DNA from: Novosphingobium sp. HII-3
GTDB lineage: Bacteria > Pseudomonadota > Alphaproteobacteria > Sphingomonadales > Sphingomonadaceae
DNA length: 64,000 bases
Direction of reading: 5' to 3'
Assembly (NCBI RefSeq): GCF_002916655.1
Contig: NZ_PPSM01000014.1
Span: 496,001-560,000, forward strand
The translations under genes were made by a program, and so were the position numbers. The number at the start of each line of letters is the position of its first letter. The first letter of the stretch is position 1. Below are positions 49,280-58,479 of the stretch, one piece after another. A model generated the notes under the pieces. It was not told the origin of the DNA, did no database searches, and saw only the letters and a program-made list of their open reading frames with translations.

Positions 49280-51400
49280 TCAGGCCGCCGACCGGGAGGC
49301 CATCGAGGACGAGACCGGGGGCGGGGCGGCCTTGCCGAACAGGTAGCCTTGCCCTTGCGTGCAGCCTTCTTCGCGCAGGTAGTCCCGCTCGATCTCGCGC
49401 TCGATCCCCTCAGCCGTGACGGTCAGGCCAAGGCTGCGGCCGAGCCCGATGACCGCGCGGATGACCGCGCGCGAGCTCGCTTCGTGATTGAGGTTGAGGA
49501 TGAAGGATTTGTCGATCTTGATCTTCGTGAAGGGGTAGTTGAGCAGATAGCTCAACGACGAATAGCCGGTGCCGAAGTCGTCCAGCGAAATGCCGATGCC
49601 GAATGCGCGCAGGTTCCGGATTATCGCGGCCGGGCGCGGCCCTTTCTCCATGAGCACGGCCTCGGTGATCTCCAGTTCGAGCCGCTCGGCGGCCAGTCCG
49701 GTCGTAGACAGGGCGCTGATGACGGTGCTCAGAAGGTTGCCGTTGCGGAACTGGAGCGGGGAGACGTTGACGGAAACCTTGATGTGCGAGGGCCAGGCCA
49801 TCGCCGCGCTGCAGGCGCTGGTCAGTACGAAGCGGCCGATCTGGTCGATCAGGCCGATCTCCTCGGCCAGGGGAACGAAGATGTCGGGCGCCACCGCACC
49901 GCGCTCCGGATGGTGCCAGCGCAGCAGGGCTTCGTAGCATTCGACGGCGCCGCTCTCGAGATCGACGATCGGCTGATAATGCACCTCGAGCAGGTTCTCG
50001 CTAACCGCCCTCCGCAGGTCCTTCTCAAGCCGGTTCTTCTCCTGCGCGGCGGCATCCATGGCCGCCTCGAAGCTGCGGCAGGTTCCGCGCCGCTCACCCT
50101 TTGCGGCGTAGAGCGCGAGATCGGCGTAGCGAAGCAGCGTCTCGGTGTCGCGGCTGTCCTGCGGGGCGGCCGCGAAACCGATCGTTGCGCCGATGTGGAT
50201 GATGTGACCCTGAACGAAGAAGGGCTCGGACAAGGTGGTCACGATGGACTTGGCCACGAGTTCCGCCTGAGTCTGGCTGCAGCGATGGAAGATCACCGCG
50301 AACTCGTCTCCGCCGATGCGGCACAGAAGCGAGCCGGGCGGGATCAGGTCGCCCATACGCCGGGCCGCCTCGGTGAGGAGAATGTCACCGAAGTGGTGCC
50401 CGTAGGTGTCGTTCACGGGTTTGAAGTGGTCGAGATCCACGAACGCCACCGTGACCCGTTCCATCGGCCCGGCGTTCTCCAGCAGTTCGCTCAGATACTG
50501 ACGGCAGTAGGAGCGATTGGCGAGCCCCGTGAGCTCGTCATGGCGCGCCATGTGCGCCATGCGCTGCTCGATCCGGCGGCGCTCCGTCGCATCGAAGATC
50601 GAGACGATCGTGCCGGAGAAATCCGGCTGATCGGAAGTCCGGGTCGAGATGACCGCGTCGATGGAACTGCCGTCCCGACGCAGCATGCTCCAGCAGTCGG
50701 CCGTATCGCTGCGGTCCGAAGAAAGCAGGTCGTCCGCCGCGTGCCACAGGTCCTCGGGGAAGAGCCTCTGCGCAGGCAGGCCGGTCATTTCCGTGCTGTC
50801 ATATCCGAACAGAGTGCAGGCCGAATCGTTCGCAGAGCGGATGCATCTCGTTTCGTGGTCGTAGACGAACATCGCCAGGGGATTGCGCTCGAACAGCAGG
50901 CGAAAGGCCGCTTCCTTCTGCTTGAGGTCGGTGATGTCCACCCGCACGCCAATGGTCCCGCCGCTCGCCAGCCGGCGCTCCTCGATCATGATGCAGCGTC
51001 CGCTCGACAGCCACTGCTCATGCCGTCGACCGGGATCGCGCAGGCGGGCGATGCGGTCTTCCAGCCACTCTTCTTCACGGCCGATCGCTTCCGGGTAGTC
51101 GCCCCGGGCGATGCCGATCCGCAGCGTATCGCTCAGCTTGGCGCCGCGCTGAAGCAGGTCGGCCGACCGCTCGTAGATCTGCGCGTACTTTTCGTTCCAG
51201 AGAATGTAGCGGTCATGTTCGTCGAGGAAGACAATGCCCTGCGGTATCGCCTCGATGGCCTCGCGCAAGCGGGTTTCGGCGAGCGATGCCGCTTCCAGGG
51301 CGGTATCCAGCGCCAGTAGTCCGTCGCCATGCGCGGGTCCGTCCGGGTGTTGATTGCCCGCTGTCTCGTCAGATAGCCCCAAGTACACGCAGATCCCCAT
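49280..51400 (-). CDS. PAS-GGDEF-EAL c-di-GMP turnover protein
   Basis: A 706-residue signalling protein (start taken at ATG 51400; an upstream in-frame TTG at 51484 has no better support). N-terminal PAS domains at about residues 40-160 (LREAIEAIPQGIVFLDEHDRYILWN) and 170-290 (LLFERNPLAMFVYDHETRCIRSANDSAC), then GGDEF near residue 363 with the intact active site RIGGDEFAV, and EAL near residue 490 (YEALLRWHHPERG) with SLDDFGTGYSSLSYL. Both catalytic motifs are intact, so it may both make and degrade c-di-GMP. No membrane helix is seen; a soluble sensor of a small ligand or redox state is likely. Confidence 0.93.
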   Translation of the reverse strand: MGICVYLGLSDETAGNQHPDGPAHGDGLLALDTALEAASLAETRLREAIEAIPQGIVFLDEHDRYILWNEKYAQIYERSADLLQRGAKLSDTLRIGIARGDYPEAIGREEEWLEDRIARLRDPGRRHEQWLSSGRCIMIEERRLASGGTIGVRVDITDLKQKEAAFRLLFERNPLAMFVYDHETRCIRSANDSACTLFGYDSTEMTGLPAQRLFPEDLWHAADDLLSSDRSDTADCWSMLRRDGSSIDAVISTRTSDQPDFSGTIVSIFDATERRRIEQRMAHMARHDELTGLANRSYCRQYLSELLENAGPMERVTVAFVDLDHFKPVNDTYGHHFGDILLTEAARRMGDLIPPGSLLCRIGGDEFAVIFHRCSQTQAELVAKSIVTTLSEPFFVQGHIIHIGATIGFAAAPQDSRDTETLLRYADLALYAAKGERRGTCRSFEAAMDAAAQEKNRLEKDLRRAVSENLLEVHYQPIVDLESGAVECYEALLRWHHPERGAVAPDIFVPLAEEIGLIDQIGRFVLTSACSAAMAWPSHIKVSVNVSPLQFRNGNLLSTVISALSTTGLAAERLELEITEAVLMEKGPRPAAIIRNLRAFGIGISLDDFGTGYSSLSYLLNYPFTKIKIDKSFILNLNHEASSRAVIRAVIGLGRSLGLTVTAEGIEREIERDYLREEGCTQGQGYLFGKAAPPPVSSSMASRSAA

Positions 51401-51550
51401 ATGTTTGAAGCAGGCTAGAAGCGAAAAGGTTAATTTTTGCTCTATCAAGTCCTGCTGGAGGAGAAGGTGCCCGGCCTTTTCCAATATCTTAGCCGATTAA
51501 AGTTTGTTCATCGCACAACCCTCGTCGAACGAGGGGCCGCGCATGCAAAT

Positions 51551-51578
51551 GGCCCGCCGCACACAGGTGCGACGGGCC
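51551..51578 (-). terminator. Terminator after the aceA-associated small gene
   Basis: Stem GGCCCG / CGGGCC continuing as CGCAC / GTGCG with one mismatch and a 4-base loop, followed on the minus strand by ATTTGC. It ends a likely aceA plus 56-residue gene transcript. Confidence 0.6.
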
Positions 51579-51613
51579 AAGCTTTCCTCCCCAGGAAAAC
51601 TTCAAGAACGGTC

Positions 51614-51784
51614 TCAGCGGCGGCCGGCGCTGCCGAGGCGATGGTAGAGATTGGAGTACTTGGACGAGATCGGGTCGTCCTCATGCGCCTTGAGGTAGAA
51701 CAGGACGGCTTCCTGAAGAAGCTTGAAGTCCTCGTTCGAGAGCACCGCGCGCGCGCGGCTCGGTTCGGCGGTCATGGTCGTCAT
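51614..51784 (-). CDS. Small protein downstream of aceA (56 aa)
   Basis: A 56-residue cytoplasmic protein starting MTTMTAEPSRARAVLSNEDF, with a helical core KLLQEAVLFYLKAHEDDP and tail SSKYSNLYHRLGSAGRR. AGGA lies six bases upstream of the ATG at 51784, and the following hairpin ends the unit. It is 77 bases downstream of aceA on the same strand. I recall similar small proteins beside isocitrate lyase in sphingomonads but cannot confirm; function unknown. Confidence 0.65.
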   Translation of the reverse strand: MTTMTAEPSRARAVLSNEDFKLLQEAVLFYLKAHEDDPISSKYSNLYHRLGSAGRR

Positions 51785-51861
51785 GCTGTATCCTTTCCTT
51801 GCTGTGCGGGTTGCTTCCCCTGGCCGGGGGTGACCCCCGGCTTCCTCCGGATCGGTGCGCC

Positions 51862-53454
51862 TCAGGCGGCGAACTGATTCATCGTGTTGTGTGCGCCGCC
51901 TGCCTTGAGGGCGGCTTCACCGGCAAAGTACTCCTTGTGGTCGTCCCCGATGTCGGAGCCGGCCATGTTCTGGTGCTTCACGCAGGCAATACCCTGGCGG
52001 ATTTCCTGGCGCTGCACGCCCTTGACGTAGCCGAGCATGCCTGCCTCGCCGAAGTATTCCTTCGCCAGGTTATCGGTCGACAGCGCGGCGGTGTGGTACG
52101 TCGGCAGGGTGATGAGGTGATGGAAGATGCCCGCCTCGCGCGCCGCGTCCTTCTGGAAGGTGCGGATGCGCTCGTCGGCTTCGTCCGCCAACGCCGTGCC
52201 GTCGTAGTCCACGCTCATCAGCTTCGTGCGATCGTAGGATGACACGTCCTTTCCGGCCGCTTCCCAGGCGTCGAACACCTGCTGGCGGAAGTTCAGCGTC
52301 CAGTTGAAGCTGGGCGAATTGTTGTAGACCAGCTTGGCGTTGGGGATCACCTCGCGGATGCGGCTGACCATGCCGCCGATCTGGCCGATGTGCGGCTTCT
52401 CGGTTTCGATCCAGAGCAGGTCCGCCCCGTTCTGCAGCGACTGGATGCAGTCGAGTACGCAGCGGTCCTCGCCGGTTCCCGGGCGGAACTGGTAGAGGTT
52501 GCTGGGCAGGCGCTTCGGCTTCATCAGCTTGCCGTCGCGGCTGATGAGGACAGCGCCGTGGCCGACGGCCGAGGGGTCGACCTCTTCGCAGTCGAGGAAG
52601 CTGTTATACCGGTCGCCGATGTCGCCCGCCTCCCGGGTGAAAGCGATCTGCTTGGTCAGGCCCGCGCCCAGAGAGTCGGTGCGCGCCACGATCACCCCCT
52701 CGTCGACGCCCAGTTCCATGAAGGCGTAGCGGATCGCGCGGATCTTCGCGATGAAGTCCTCGTGCGGGACCGTGACTTTGCCGTCCTGGTGGCCGCACTG
52801 CTTCTCGTCGGAGACCTGGTTCTCGATCTGGATGCAGCAGGCACCGGCCTCGATGAACTTCTTGGCGAGGAGGTAGGTCGCCTCGGCGTTGCCGAAACCC
52901 GCGTCGATGTCGGCTATGATCGGCACGACGTGCGTTTCGTAGCCGTCGATGGCATGTTCGATGCGTTTGGCCTCGATCTCGTCTCCGGCGTCGCGGGCCT
53001 TGTCGAGGTCGCGGAACATCATGCCCAGTTCGCGGGCGTCGGCTTGGCGCAGGAAAGTGTAGAGTTCCTCGATCAGCGCCGGAACGCTCGTCTTCTCGTG
53101 CATGGACTGGTCGGGCAGCGGGCCGAATTCGCTACGCAGCGCGGCGACCATCCAGCCGGACAGATAGAGGTAGCGACCCTTGGTCGTGCCGAAGTGCTTC
53201 TTGATGGAGATCATCTTCTGCTGGCCGATGAAACCGTGCCAGCAGCCCAGCGACTGCGTGTAGCTGGCCGGATCGCGATCGTAAGCGGCCATGTCCTCGC
53301 GCATGATGCGAGCCGTGTAGCGGGCGATGTCGAGGCCGGTCCGGAAGCGGTTCTGCAGGCGCATGCGCGCAACCGACTCCGCCTCGATCCCGTTCCAGGT
53401 CGGCTCTGTGTCGATCGTGGCGTCGGCCTCGATGATCTTGCTCTGGTAAGTCAC
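51862..53454 (-). CDS. aceA: Isocitrate lyase (long-form)
   Basis: A 530-residue enzyme splitting isocitrate into glyoxylate and succinate, the first step of the glyoxylate shunt. The start is a GTG at 53454. The active-site loop is KQCGH near residue 220 (EKQCGHQDGK) in place of KKCGH of the shorter enzymes, and the length places it with the long-form group found in Pseudomonas and alphaproteobacteria. TLPTYHTAAL near the C-terminus is conserved. Malate synthase is not in the window. A perfect inverted repeat in the divergent promoter points to the adjacent RamB-like regulator. Confidence 0.95.
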   Translation of the reverse strand: MTYQSKIIEADATIDTEPTWNGIEAESVARMRLQNRFRTGLDIARYTARIMREDMAAYDRDPASYTQSLGCWHGFIGQQKMISIKKHFGTTKGRYLYLSGWMVAALRSEFGPLPDQSMHEKTSVPALIEELYTFLRQADARELGMMFRDLDKARDAGDEIEAKRIEHAIDGYETHVVPIIADIDAGFGNAEATYLLAKKFIEAGACCIQIENQVSDEKQCGHQDGKVTVPHEDFIAKIRAIRYAFMELGVDEGVIVARTDSLGAGLTKQIAFTREAGDIGDRYNSFLDCEEVDPSAVGHGAVLISRDGKLMKPKRLPSNLYQFRPGTGEDRCVLDCIQSLQNGADLLWIETEKPHIGQIGGMVSRIREVIPNAKLVYNNSPSFNWTLNFRQQVFDAWEAAGKDVSSYDRTKLMSVDYDGTALADEADERIRTFQKDAAREAGIFHHLITLPTYHTAALSTDNLAKEYFGEAGMLGYVKGVQRQEIRQGIACVKHQNMAGSDIGDDHKEYFAGEAALKAGGAHNTMNQFAA

Positions 53455-53549
53455 GATTCGGTTCCCTTTGCGGAAGGCGGTTGCATCTGATGCCTTCGAG
53501 TTAGGCGCCGCAACGCAGCGAAGGAACCGCTGCCAAGGTGCTGTTGTCA

Positions 53550-53576
53550 AACTTTACAGATGTTCCTTGTAAAGTT
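53550..53576. promoter_or_regulatory. Inverted repeat between aceA and its putative regulator
   Basis: AACTTTACA-N9-TGTAAAGTT, perfect 9-bp arms, in the 152-base gap between the divergent starts. It is positioned to control both aceA and the regulator gene at 53607. Confidence 0.75.
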
Positions 53577-53606
53577 GTGTGGTAGTGACAAGGCCCTGTA
53601 TAGACG

Positions 53607-55022
53607 ATGGGAAAGCTCAGAACTTTGGCAGACAATCGCCCGCTTTATCTCGGCCCCAGACTGCGGCGCCTGCGGCGGGAACTGGGCCTGACCCAGCAGG
53701 CCATGGCGGACGATCTGCAGATATCCCCCAGCTACGTCGCCCTGCTGGAGCGTAATCAAAGGCCGGTAACGGCGGACATGCTGGTGCGGCTGGCGCGGAC
53801 CTATCGGCTCGACATGGCCGACATAGCCGGCGACGGCGGCGAGGATTACGCCCGTCGACTGACGGACGTGCTGCGCGATCCGCTGTTCGCCGACATAGAC
53901 CTGCCCCGGCTCGAAGTGGCCGATCTTGCGATGAGCTTCCCGGGCGTTTCGGAAGCGCTGCTTCGGCTGCATCAGGCGTACACGCGCGAGGCGCAGGCGC
54001 TTGCCGAACAGAGGGCTGCAGGTCCACTGGCGGACGAGAACGAACCGGTGCGCGAGGCGCAGCGCTTCCTGGCCGCCAACCGCAACTACTTCCATGATCT
54101 CGACACCCGTGCCGAGGAACTGGCGTCCGAAATCGAGAAGGCCGGCGGGGCCATTGAATGGCTCGCGGGCAAGGCCGTGCGGGTGCGCTTCCTGCCGCCC
54201 GAGGTGCTGGTCGATTCGCTCCGGCGCTTCGACCGCCACAACCAGCAATTGCTGATTGCCGACACGCTGGATGCCGCCAGCCGGTCTTTTCAGATCGCGA
54301 CGCACATCGCGCACACGGCGCTGCGTTCCGAGATCAAGCAGACGATCCGGGGGGACAGCTTTTCCAGCCGCACGACGGCTACGCTGCTGCTGCGCGCCCT
54401 GGCGGGCTACGCGGCGGCCGCCATCGTGATGCCCTATGGCCGCTTCGCCCGCGCCGTCGAACAGCGGCGCTACGACATCGACGCTCTCTCAGCACTTTTC
54501 GGGGCCAGCTTCGAGCAGGTGGCGCATCGCCTCACGACGCTGCAGCGCCCGGGTGATGAGCGGGTGGGCTTCTTCTTCATCCGTGTGGACGAGGCGGGAA
54601 ACGTGTCCAAACGGCTTGACGGGGCCGGATTCCCGTTCGCAGCGCACGGCGGCGGGTGCCCCTTGTGGAGCGTCCATCAGGTGTTCCGCCGGCCGGGCGA
54701 AATCGTTCCCCAGTGGCTCGAGCTCCCGGGAGGCGAGCGGTTCTTCTCGATCGCGCGGACCGTGACAGGCGGCGCTGCCGCCTACGGCGGTACACGCGTC
54801 ATGCGGGCCGTCGCGCTGGCCTGCGCGGCGGAAGAGGCGGGCAGGCTCGTCTATGCGCAGGCCACAGGGCAAGCCACGGTGCCCGGCACGCCGATAGGCG
54901 TGACGTGCCGGCTGTGCCAACGCGCCGAATGCACCGCACGCTCCGTTCCGCCCATTGGTCGCGATGTGCTGGCGGATGACTATCGCCGCGCGGCGCAGCC
55001 TTACACGTTCGCCGAAAGCTGA
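53607..55022 (+). CDS. RamB/ScfR-type short-chain fatty acyl regulator
   Basis: A 471-residue regulator with an XRE-type HTH (LGPRLRRLRRELGLTQQAMADDLQISPSYVALLERNQRPVT), a central IrrE/ImmA-like region that includes SSRTTATLLLRALAGYAAAAIVMPYGRF, and the Cys-containing C-terminus of the family (GVTCRLCQRAECTARSVPPIG). Members sense acyl-CoA status and regulate the glyoxylate and methylcitrate pathways. It is divergent from aceA with a perfect inverted repeat between them. No HExxH-like zinc motif is obvious. Confidence 0.9.
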   Translation: MGKLRTLADNRPLYLGPRLRRLRRELGLTQQAMADDLQISPSYVALLERNQRPVTADMLVRLARTYRLDMADIAGDGGEDYARRLTDVLRDPLFADIDLPRLEVADLAMSFPGVSEALLRLHQAYTREAQALAEQRAAGPLADENEPVREAQRFLAANRNYFHDLDTRAEELASEIEKAGGAIEWLAGKAVRVRFLPPEVLVDSLRRFDRHNQQLLIADTLDAASRSFQIATHIAHTALRSEIKQTIRGDSFSSRTTATLLLRALAGYAAAAIVMPYGRFARAVEQRRYDIDALSALFGASFEQVAHRLTTLQRPGDERVGFFFIRVDEAGNVSKRLDGAGFPFAAHGGGCPLWSVHQVFRRPGEIVPQWLELPGGERFFSIARTVTGGAAAYGGTRVMRAVALACAAEEAGRLVYAQATGQATVPGTPIGVTCRLCQRAECTARSVPPIGRDVLADDYRRAAQPYTFAES

Positions 55023-55209
55023 TCGAAGTGTGGCCAGAGCGCAGGCGTTTCGACGGGAACATCCAGCTGGTCAGCGCCGTTCCGTTCTCTTCGTGGAGGT
55101 CAGCGCCCGTGCCATTCACTCGAAAGGACGCGTGCAGGGGACAAGGTGGGCACATGTCGTGGCCGACCCCTGCCGATCGGTGCCTCAGACCTGCGTTGCA
55201 CCGCGGGTG

Positions 55210-55950
55210 ATGCGTGACCGCCCTCGAGCGGGAAGGCCACAGGCTCGGCCACGGTGGGGCGTGATGGCTGTCGTTCTGCTCATGCACATCCTTGTCGTTG
55301 CGGGACTGATACGCGCTTTCACGCCAGATTTCGTGGCACGGGTCAGCCGATCCGTAACGCAGGCTTTCACGATCGAGGCTCCGCTTCCTCCATCACCCAC
55401 GCCTGCGCCTTCAACGCAGTCCCCCAGCAGCGCTGCACCACGGGACGAAGGAGTGGCCGCTGCTGCCGGTCGCAGGGCCGACCCCCGCGAGGCTGCTGTT
55501 CCCCCAGCGAAAGTGATCGTCCGTCCGACGCAGGCGCCGCCGGTACCAGGGCAGGGGCGTGAGAACGCCGCCGGTGCGGCTGCGCAGGGCGAGGGCACGG
55601 GCGCTTCCGGAAGCGGCTTGGGTACGGGGGCCGGGCGTCGCGGTGCGGGACAAGGCGGTGGCGGCCGTTCCAGCCCGACCGTCAAGATCGCGGGCGACAT
55701 AAACTCGGCAAGGGACTACCCGCGAGCTGGTCGTGACCGTCGTATCGGTTCGTCGGTCATCATCGACATCTCGGTCGGAAAGGATGGGCGGGTTTCTGAG
55801 TGCCGGGTTGTCCAGCCCAGTGGCGATCCGGAGGCGGATCGCATAACCTGCGCCCTTGCCACCCAGCGGTTCCGCTTCCGGCCGGCGCTAGACAATGAGG
55901 GCAACCCCGTAGAAGCTGTCTTTCGATGGCGTCAGCGATGGTTTTACTGA
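55210..55950 (+). CDS. TonB-family energy transducer
   Basis: A 246-residue protein with one N-terminal membrane helix (WGVMAVVLLMHILVVAGLIRAF), a Pro/Ala/Gly-rich periplasmic linker, and a TonB C-terminal domain (GSSVIIDISVGKDGRVSECRVVQPSGDPEADRITCALATQRFRFRPALDNEGNPV). The ATG at 55210 is chosen as the last start before the membrane segment; the frame is open further upstream. It would transmit proton-motive force to outer-membrane receptors. exbBD genes are not adjacent. Confidence 0.82.
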   Translation: MRDRPRAGRPQARPRWGVMAVVLLMHILVVAGLIRAFTPDFVARVSRSVTQAFTIEAPLPPSPTPAPSTQSPSSAAPRDEGVAAAAGRRADPREAAVPPAKVIVRPTQAPPVPGQGRENAAGAAAQGEGTGASGSGLGTGAGRRGAGQGGGGRSSPTVKIAGDINSARDYPRAGRDRRIGSSVIIDISVGKDGRVSECRVVQPSGDPEADRITCALATQRFRFRPALDNEGNPVEAVFRWRQRWFY

Positions 55951-56037
55951 AACCTTGAACAAGCTGTAACGTTGCATCCGGTCGACCTGCGACTATTAAG
56001 CACAACCCTGAAACGTCATCAGACGAGCACCTCCTTC

Positions 56038-57093
56038 ATGCCCATGATCGTACCGGTAATTCTCTGTGGTGGCAGCGGCACGCGTCTTTGGCCGCGTAGC
56101 CGCGCCGCGATGCCCAAACCATTCCTGCCGCTGGTCGGGGACAAGACCCTGTTCGAAGCGGCACTGGCGCGCTGCCCCGCGTCCGGCGGGTTCTCGCCTC
56201 CGGTGGTGGTGACCGGGCACAAGCACCTGGCTCATGTGGAAGCGCAGCTTGGGGACGTGGAAGGCGCGCAGGTCATCGTCGAGCCTTCGGCACGCAACAC
56301 GGCCGCGGCGATCGCCCTTGCCGCATGCCGCCTGCCGGAGGATGCGGTAATGCTGGTCTGCCCGAGCGACCATCATATCGGCAATGCCGACGCCTTCACC
56401 GCAGCCGCCTGCTCGGCCGCTGAACTTGCGGCGGACGGCTGGCTCGTGTCCTTCGGTATCGAGGCGACGGCTCCCGAAACCGGCTTCGGCTACCTCAAGC
56501 GCGGCGAGTCCATCGCGGTCGGCAGCGGTGCAGGCGGCTTTCGCACCGCGCAGTTCGTGGAGAAGCCGGACCTCGAGCGGGCGAAAGCCTTCCTGGCTGA
56601 AGGGATCTATGCGTGGAACGGGGGCATCTTTGCCTTCCGCGTCAAAGACTTCCTTGAGGAGCTGGGTGCGCACCGGCCGGAGGTCGCGGCCGGGGTGGCG
56701 GAGGCGGTCGCGCGTGGTCAGGAAGACGGCCGCCGCTTCCATCCCGATGCAGAGGTCTTCGGCAGGGTGCCCAGCGTCTCTGTCGACTACGCCGTCATGG
56801 AGAACACGGATCGCGCCGCGATGGTGCCGGCCGATATGGAGTGGTCCGACATCGGCAACTGGCAGGCGCTCCACGATGCGCTGGAGCGCGACGGGAACGG
56901 CAACTCCGTTCGGGGCGCGGGTGAGGTGGAGATGGTGGACTGCCGCAACGTGCTGGTCGACAGCGACGGGCCACGCGTCTCGCTCATCGGCCTTGAGGAT
57001 GTGATTGTCGTTGTCGACGGGAACGACATCATGATCACCACGGTTGCAGGCGTACAGAAAGTCGGAAACCTATTCGGCGCCAAGAATCAGTGA
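56038..57093 (+). CDS. manC: Mannose-1-phosphate guanylyltransferase
   Basis: A 351-residue nucleotidyltransferase making GDP-mannose from mannose-1-phosphate and GTP. Motif: LCGGSGTRLWPRSRAAMPKPFLPL, then FVEKPDLERAKAFL and WNGGIFAFR. It ends after the transferase part with a short beta-helix tail (VLVDSDGPRVSLIGLEDVIVVVDGNDIMI), without an isomerase domain. The following gene supplies the isomerase. Start ATG 56038 or 56044. Confidence 0.95.
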   Translation: MPMIVPVILCGGSGTRLWPRSRAAMPKPFLPLVGDKTLFEAALARCPASGGFSPPVVVTGHKHLAHVEAQLGDVEGAQVIVEPSARNTAAAIALAACRLPEDAVMLVCPSDHHIGNADAFTAAACSAAELAADGWLVSFGIEATAPETGFGYLKRGESIAVGSGAGGFRTAQFVEKPDLERAKAFLAEGIYAWNGGIFAFRVKDFLEELGAHRPEVAAGVAEAVARGQEDGRRFHPDAEVFGRVPSVSVDYAVMENTDRAAMVPADMEWSDIGNWQALHDALERDGNGNSVRGAGEVEMVDCRNVLVDSDGPRVSLIGLEDVIVVVDGNDIMITTVAGVQKVGNLFGAKNQ

Positions 57094-57941
57094 GTACCCT
57101 GCCGATGCCTGTTGATGGTCCTCCCGCGTCGCTCCCCATTCGCCAGGTCGAGAAGCCTTGGGGCAAGGATGTCCTGCCTGCGCCGTTCGCGGCACCGGAA
57201 GGCAAGCGCATCGGGGAGATCTGGTTCGAGCCGCCCGCCGCCCTGCCGGACCTGCTGGTCAAGTACATCTTCACCAGCGAGGCGCTGTCGGTGCAGGTTC
57301 ACCCATCGGATGCGCAGACGCTCGCCAAGGGGCTGGGCCTTCAGGGCAAGGAGGAATGCTGGCTCATCGTCGACGCGGAGCCCGGGGCGAAGCTGGGGAT
57401 CGGCTTTGAACAGGAGATCGGCGGCGACGCCATGCGCGCCGCAGCGCTCGACGGCTCGATCGAACAGCTGATGACGTGGCACGATGTCTCACCGGGTGAC
57501 TTCTTTTACATTCCGGCGAACACTGTTCATGCGATCGGAGCTGGCGTCAGCCTGATCGAAGTGCAGCAGAACAGCGACATCACGTACCGGCTCTATGACT
57601 ACGGCCGCCCCCGCGAGTTGCATCTGGAGGAGGGCATCGCTGTCGCGCGGGGGGAGCCGTACTCGCTGGACACCTGGCACAAGCATGTTCCGGAACATGG
57701 ATCCCTCACTCTTGTCGACGGTCCTCTCTTCCTCCTGGACCAGATCGAAGGCGCCCCCTCGGACGCGGTGGCGGCTCGCTACCCCGACGCGCTTCTGGTG
57801 ATCCCGCGCCAAGGAAGCGTGCAGATCGGCGGCGACACTGTCGCGCCGGGCGGATGCGCACTGGCGGCAGGGCTGTCGGACGTGCGATTTGCGGATAAGG
57901 GCGTCTGCCTTCTGGCGAGGGCCTGTCCAATCGCCGCATAG
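57090..57941 (+). CDS. manA: Mannose-6-phosphate isomerase class I
   Basis: A 283-residue zinc enzyme interconverting fructose-6-phosphate and mannose-6-phosphate. Zinc-site residues lie in VQVHPSD, KEECWLIV and FFYIPANTVHAIG. Its GTG start overlaps the manC stop as GTGA; an ATG at 57105 is the alternative. It works with manC for GDP-mannose supply. Phosphomannomutase is not in the window. Confidence 0.93.
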   Translation: MSTLPMPVDGPPASLPIRQVEKPWGKDVLPAPFAAPEGKRIGEIWFEPPAALPDLLVKYIFTSEALSVQVHPSDAQTLAKGLGLQGKEECWLIVDAEPGAKLGIGFEQEIGGDAMRAAALDGSIEQLMTWHDVSPGDFFYIPANTVHAIGAGVSLIEVQQNSDITYRLYDYGRPRELHLEEGIAVARGEPYSLDTWHKHVPEHGSLTLVDGPLFLLDQIEGAPSDAVAARYPDALLVIPRQGSVQIGGDTVAPGGCALAAGLSDVRFADKGVCLLARACPIAA

Positions 57942-57947
57942 GATTGC

Positions 57948-58400
57948 ATGACTGACGGCATGATCGTCCAGACCATTCAACTTGCCCTGACACCGGTCTT
58001 CGTTCTGGTGGCCATAGGGAATATCCTGAACATCCTCTCAAGCCGCCTCGGCCGGGTGGTGGACCGTGCGCGCAACCTGCAGGAACGGCACGGCAGTACG
58101 CATGGCATCGAGCACGACATGATCGTCAGCGAACTGCGGCTGGTGGACCGGCGCATGACGCTGATCACGCATGCCGTGCGCCTCATGGTGCTCTCGGCTC
58201 TCGCGATCGGGATCACGGTGGCCGTTCTCTTCCTCTCCGGGTTGAGCGGCCTGCAATGGCATACCGCCGCTGCCATTACGTTTCTTGCGGCCATCGTGCT
58301 GCTCCTGCTCGCCCTGGTGCTGTTCCTGCGCGAGACGCAGGTGGCAGCCGAAGCTCTTCGTATTCCGAGCGATTATCTGGAGCTTCACAGGCAGATCTGA
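57948..58400 (+). CDS. DUF2721 membrane protein
   Basis: A 150-residue protein of the DUF2721 family: three transmembrane segments (IQLALTPVFVLVAIGNILNIL, LMVLSALAIGITVAVLFLSGL, AAAITFLAAIVLLLLALVLFL) and the conserved cytoplasmic loop SSRLGRVVDRARNLQ...ELRLVDRRMTLI. Function unknown. It starts 6 bases after manA and probably belongs to its operon. Confidence 0.9.
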   Translation: MTDGMIVQTIQLALTPVFVLVAIGNILNILSSRLGRVVDRARNLQERHGSTHGIEHDMIVSELRLVDRRMTLITHAVRLMVLSALAIGITVAVLFLSGLSGLQWHTAAAITFLAAIVLLLLALVLFLRETQVAAEALRIPSDYLELHRQI

Positions 58401-58479
58401 TTTCGCGCCGCTGCACCATCGTCGCGGCGATTGGACTTTTCGCCGTTTCGCCTAGGTTCGCTCCTCGGGAGAACGATGG

